This document shows, in pieces, positions 39,653 to 41,067 of a DNA stretch of 41,067 nucleotides. The notes under the pieces were generated by a model. The model saw nothing but the letters and a program-made list of their open reading frames with translations, was not told where the DNA came from and ran no database searches. Position 1 is the stretch's first letter. Each line of letters opens with the position of its first letter. Source of the stretch: an uncultured Roseburia sp. (GTDB lineage Bacteria; Bacillota; Clostridia; Lachnospirales; Lachnospiraceae); NCBI GenBank assembly GCA_947652855.1, contig CANTEO010000018.1, forward strand, positions 1 through 41,067. Direction: 5' to 3'. Position numbers and translations under genes: made by a program.

Positions 39653-40712
39653 ACAAATGTTGGAGGAATCAATCAAAACAATAAGAAATGGAGAGGTAGT
39701 CGAAGGCACTGTTATCGATGTGAAACCAGATGAAATTGTCTTAAATATTGGATACAAGTCTGACGGCATTATCACGAGGCACGAGTACACCAACGAGCCA
39801 AATGTAGATTTGACAGCCGCAGTGTCAGTCGGCGACACCATGGAGGCGAAGGTCGTGAAGGTGAACGACGGCGAAGGACAAGTCCTTCTTTCTTATAAGA
39901 GGCTGATGGCCGAGAAAGGCAACAAGAAGCTGGAAGAGGCGTTTGAGAGCCATGCCGTCCTGACTGCGAAGGTGGTTCAGGTATTGGGCGGCGGCTTAAG
40001 CGTGGCCGTGGACGAGACGAGGGTGTTCATCCCGGCGAGCCTTGTGTCGGATACATATGAAAAGGACTTAAGCAAATATAAGGATCAGGAAATTGAGTTT
40101 GTGCTCACCGAGTTCAATCCGCGCCGCAGAAGGATTATCGGTGATAGGAAGCAGCTTTTAATCGCAAGGAAAGAGCAGATGCAAAAAGAGCTGTTCGCCC
40201 GCATCAAGGTAGGCGACGTGATAGAGGGGATGGTAAAGAACATCACCGATTTTGGCGCGTTTATCGACTTGGGAGGAGCGGACGGACTGCTTCATATCTC
40301 CGAGATGTCATGGGGCAGGATTGAAAGCCCGAAGAAGGCGTTTAAGGTTGGGGAGACGGTGCGCGTCTTCATCAAGGACATTAAGGAGACTAAGATTGCG
40401 TTAAGCAGGAAATTCCCGGAGGAGAATCCGTGGAATGACGCGGCGACGAAATTTGCGCCAGGCACCATCCTTACCGGAAGGGTGGCCCGCATGACTGACT
40501 TTGGCGCGTTCGTGGAGCTTGCGCCTGGCGTGGACGCGTTGCTTCATGTTTCTCAGATTGCGAAGGAGCATATTGATAAGCCGTCTGACGTATTGAGCAT
40601 CGGGCAGCAGATTGAGGCCAAGATCGTGGACTTCAACGAAGAGGATCGGAAGATCAGCCTGAGCATGAAAGCGCTTTTGAATATGGATTCGTCTGCGCAG
40701 GATGAGGAATAA
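39633..40712 (+). CDS. rpsA: 30S ribosomal protein S1 homologue
   Basis: The 359-residue protein has four S1 (OB-fold RNA-binding) domains. They begin with GEVVEGTVIDVKPDEIVLNIG, then a degenerate second one (AVLTAKVVQVLGGGLSVAV), GDVIEGMVKNITDFGAFIDLG and GTILTGRVARMTDFGAFVELA. Clostridial S1 proteins of this four-domain type are shorter than the six-domain E. coli form. They help bind mRNA to the 30S subunit, though their necessity in Gram-positives is debated. The ATG at 39633 has AGGAGG 9-10 bases upstream, inside ispH; a TTG at 39615 would start inside the ribosome binding site region and is less likely. Confidence 0.93.
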   Translation: MSEVSFEQMLEESIKTIRNGEVVEGTVIDVKPDEIVLNIGYKSDGIITRHEYTNEPNVDLTAAVSVGDTMEAKVVKVNDGEGQVLLSYKRLMAEKGNKKLEEAFESHAVLTAKVVQVLGGGLSVAVDETRVFIPASLVSDTYEKDLSKYKDQEIEFVLTEFNPRRRRIIGDRKQLLIARKEQMQKELFARIKVGDVIEGMVKNITDFGAFIDLGGADGLLHISEMSWGRIESPKKAFKVGETVRVFIKDIKETKIALSRKFPEENPWNDAATKFAPGTILTGRVARMTDFGAFVELAPGVDALLHVSQIAKEHIDKPSDVLSIGQQIEAKIVDFNEEDRKISLSMKALLNMDSSAQDEE

Positions 40713-40847
40713 TAAGGATTGTGCGGTTATTGTTCACTTCCGCGCCAATTATTTGCTGACTGACAGCATAGAATGGTAAGGATAGCGGTTTAGCCCGTGG
40801 CTATTCCGCTGCCAAGAAGGATCAATAGAGCGAAGGTGGGGAAAGTA

Positions 40848-41067
40848 TGCTTGGCGATTATGAAAAATTTAAGAAAAGTATATTTGGCATGACACAGATT
40901 GACCTGAATTCTTACAAAGAAAATCAGATGCGCAGAAGGATCAACACACTGATTACGAAGAATAAGATCAACTCGTATGACGCATATGTGGATTTGATTA
41001 AGAAGGACAAGGAGAAATTTGAGCAGATTCGGGACTGGATCTTACATACCCTGAAAAGCGGGGCAAC
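40848..41067 (+). CDS. CheR-like protein N-terminus, cut by window edge
   Basis: An ATG preceded by AAGGTGGGG opens a frame that runs to the window end (73 codons visible). The first 45 residues resemble the all-alpha N-terminal domain of CheR chemotaxis methyltransferases: DYEKFKKSIFG, then IDLNSYKENQMRRRIN and LITKN. The last 15 or so visible residues (QIRDWILHTLKSGA) no longer look like the CheR consensus, in which a TINVSEF-type stretch is expected about here. The end may be diverged, frameshifted or simply incorrectly sequenced. If CheR, it would methylate chemoreceptor glutamates or act in a CheR-like signalling pathway. Confidence 0.55.

Overview
The window looks like a chromosome segment of an anaerobic, fermentative low-to-mid GC Firmicute, most likely a Lachnospiraceae-type Clostridium. 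The pointers are AGGAGG-type ribosome binding sites, Bacillus-like sigma-A promoters, the der-plsY-gpsA and cmk-ispH-rpsA gene orders, a PFOR and an [FeFe]-hydrogenase-type protein, a Na+-pumping decarboxylase cluster, a PPi-type phosphofructokinase and a LicT/GlcT-controlled glucose PTS. This placement rests on gene content and protein style, not on a marker-gene comparison. I saw no rRNA, tRNA, CRISPR array, prophage or intact insertion sequence.

Layout. 1-1852: 3' part of an ABC-2 type permease. 2034-6852: an operon-like run of a DUF512 radical-SAM/PDZ protein, der, plsY, gpsA and a dUTPase-like gene. 7122-9672: two separately promoted metabolic genes, a PPi-type phosphofructokinase and an MsmX/UgpC-type sugar ABC ATPase. 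9848-12496: a CdaR/PucR-type regulator, a small coiled-coil protein, a CPBP membrane protease and the wreck of a two-component system in which a response-regulator start is joined to a histidine-kinase end. 12730-18563: a three-gene cassette of a DUF1905 protein, an unrecognised protein and a 1699-residue DUF4132-family protein. 18633-23610: an [FeFe]-hydrogenase-like protein and PFOR. 23611-24272: an intergenic region holding a hairpin, a possible structured RNA and, on the minus strand, a 60-codon gene for a microprotein carrying the signature loop of the Na+ pump beta subunit.

24273-29628 is the decarboxylase cluster: a CoA-ester carboxyltransferase (MmdA type), an OadG-like lipoprotein, a biotin carrier, the beta-subunit Na+ pump, and an OadA/5S-type pyruvate/oxaloacetate carboxyltransferase. 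It carries both carboxyltransferase types of a transcarboxylase plus a membrane pump. 29970-32976, on the minus strand, holds a ptsG-type EIICBA gene followed by its probable antiterminator gene; a RAT hairpin overlapping a terminator lies upstream of ptsG. 33281-35782 encodes a secreted transglutaminase-like protein with CxxC repeats and a leucine-rich C-terminus. 35816-40712 holds an RpiR-type regulator, an HI0933-family flavoprotein, cmk, ispH and rpsA. The right edge cuts a CheR-like gene.

Together the genes describe glucose uptake by PTS, PPi-linked glycolysis, pyruvate oxidation by PFOR with electron disposal through hydrogenase-type proteins, and carboxyl-group transfer or decarboxylation coupled to Na+ export. 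The best candidates for something undescribed are the OadB-motif microprotein next to the Na+-pump operon, the DUF1905/unknown/DUF4132 cassette, and two intergenic stretches with several hairpins.
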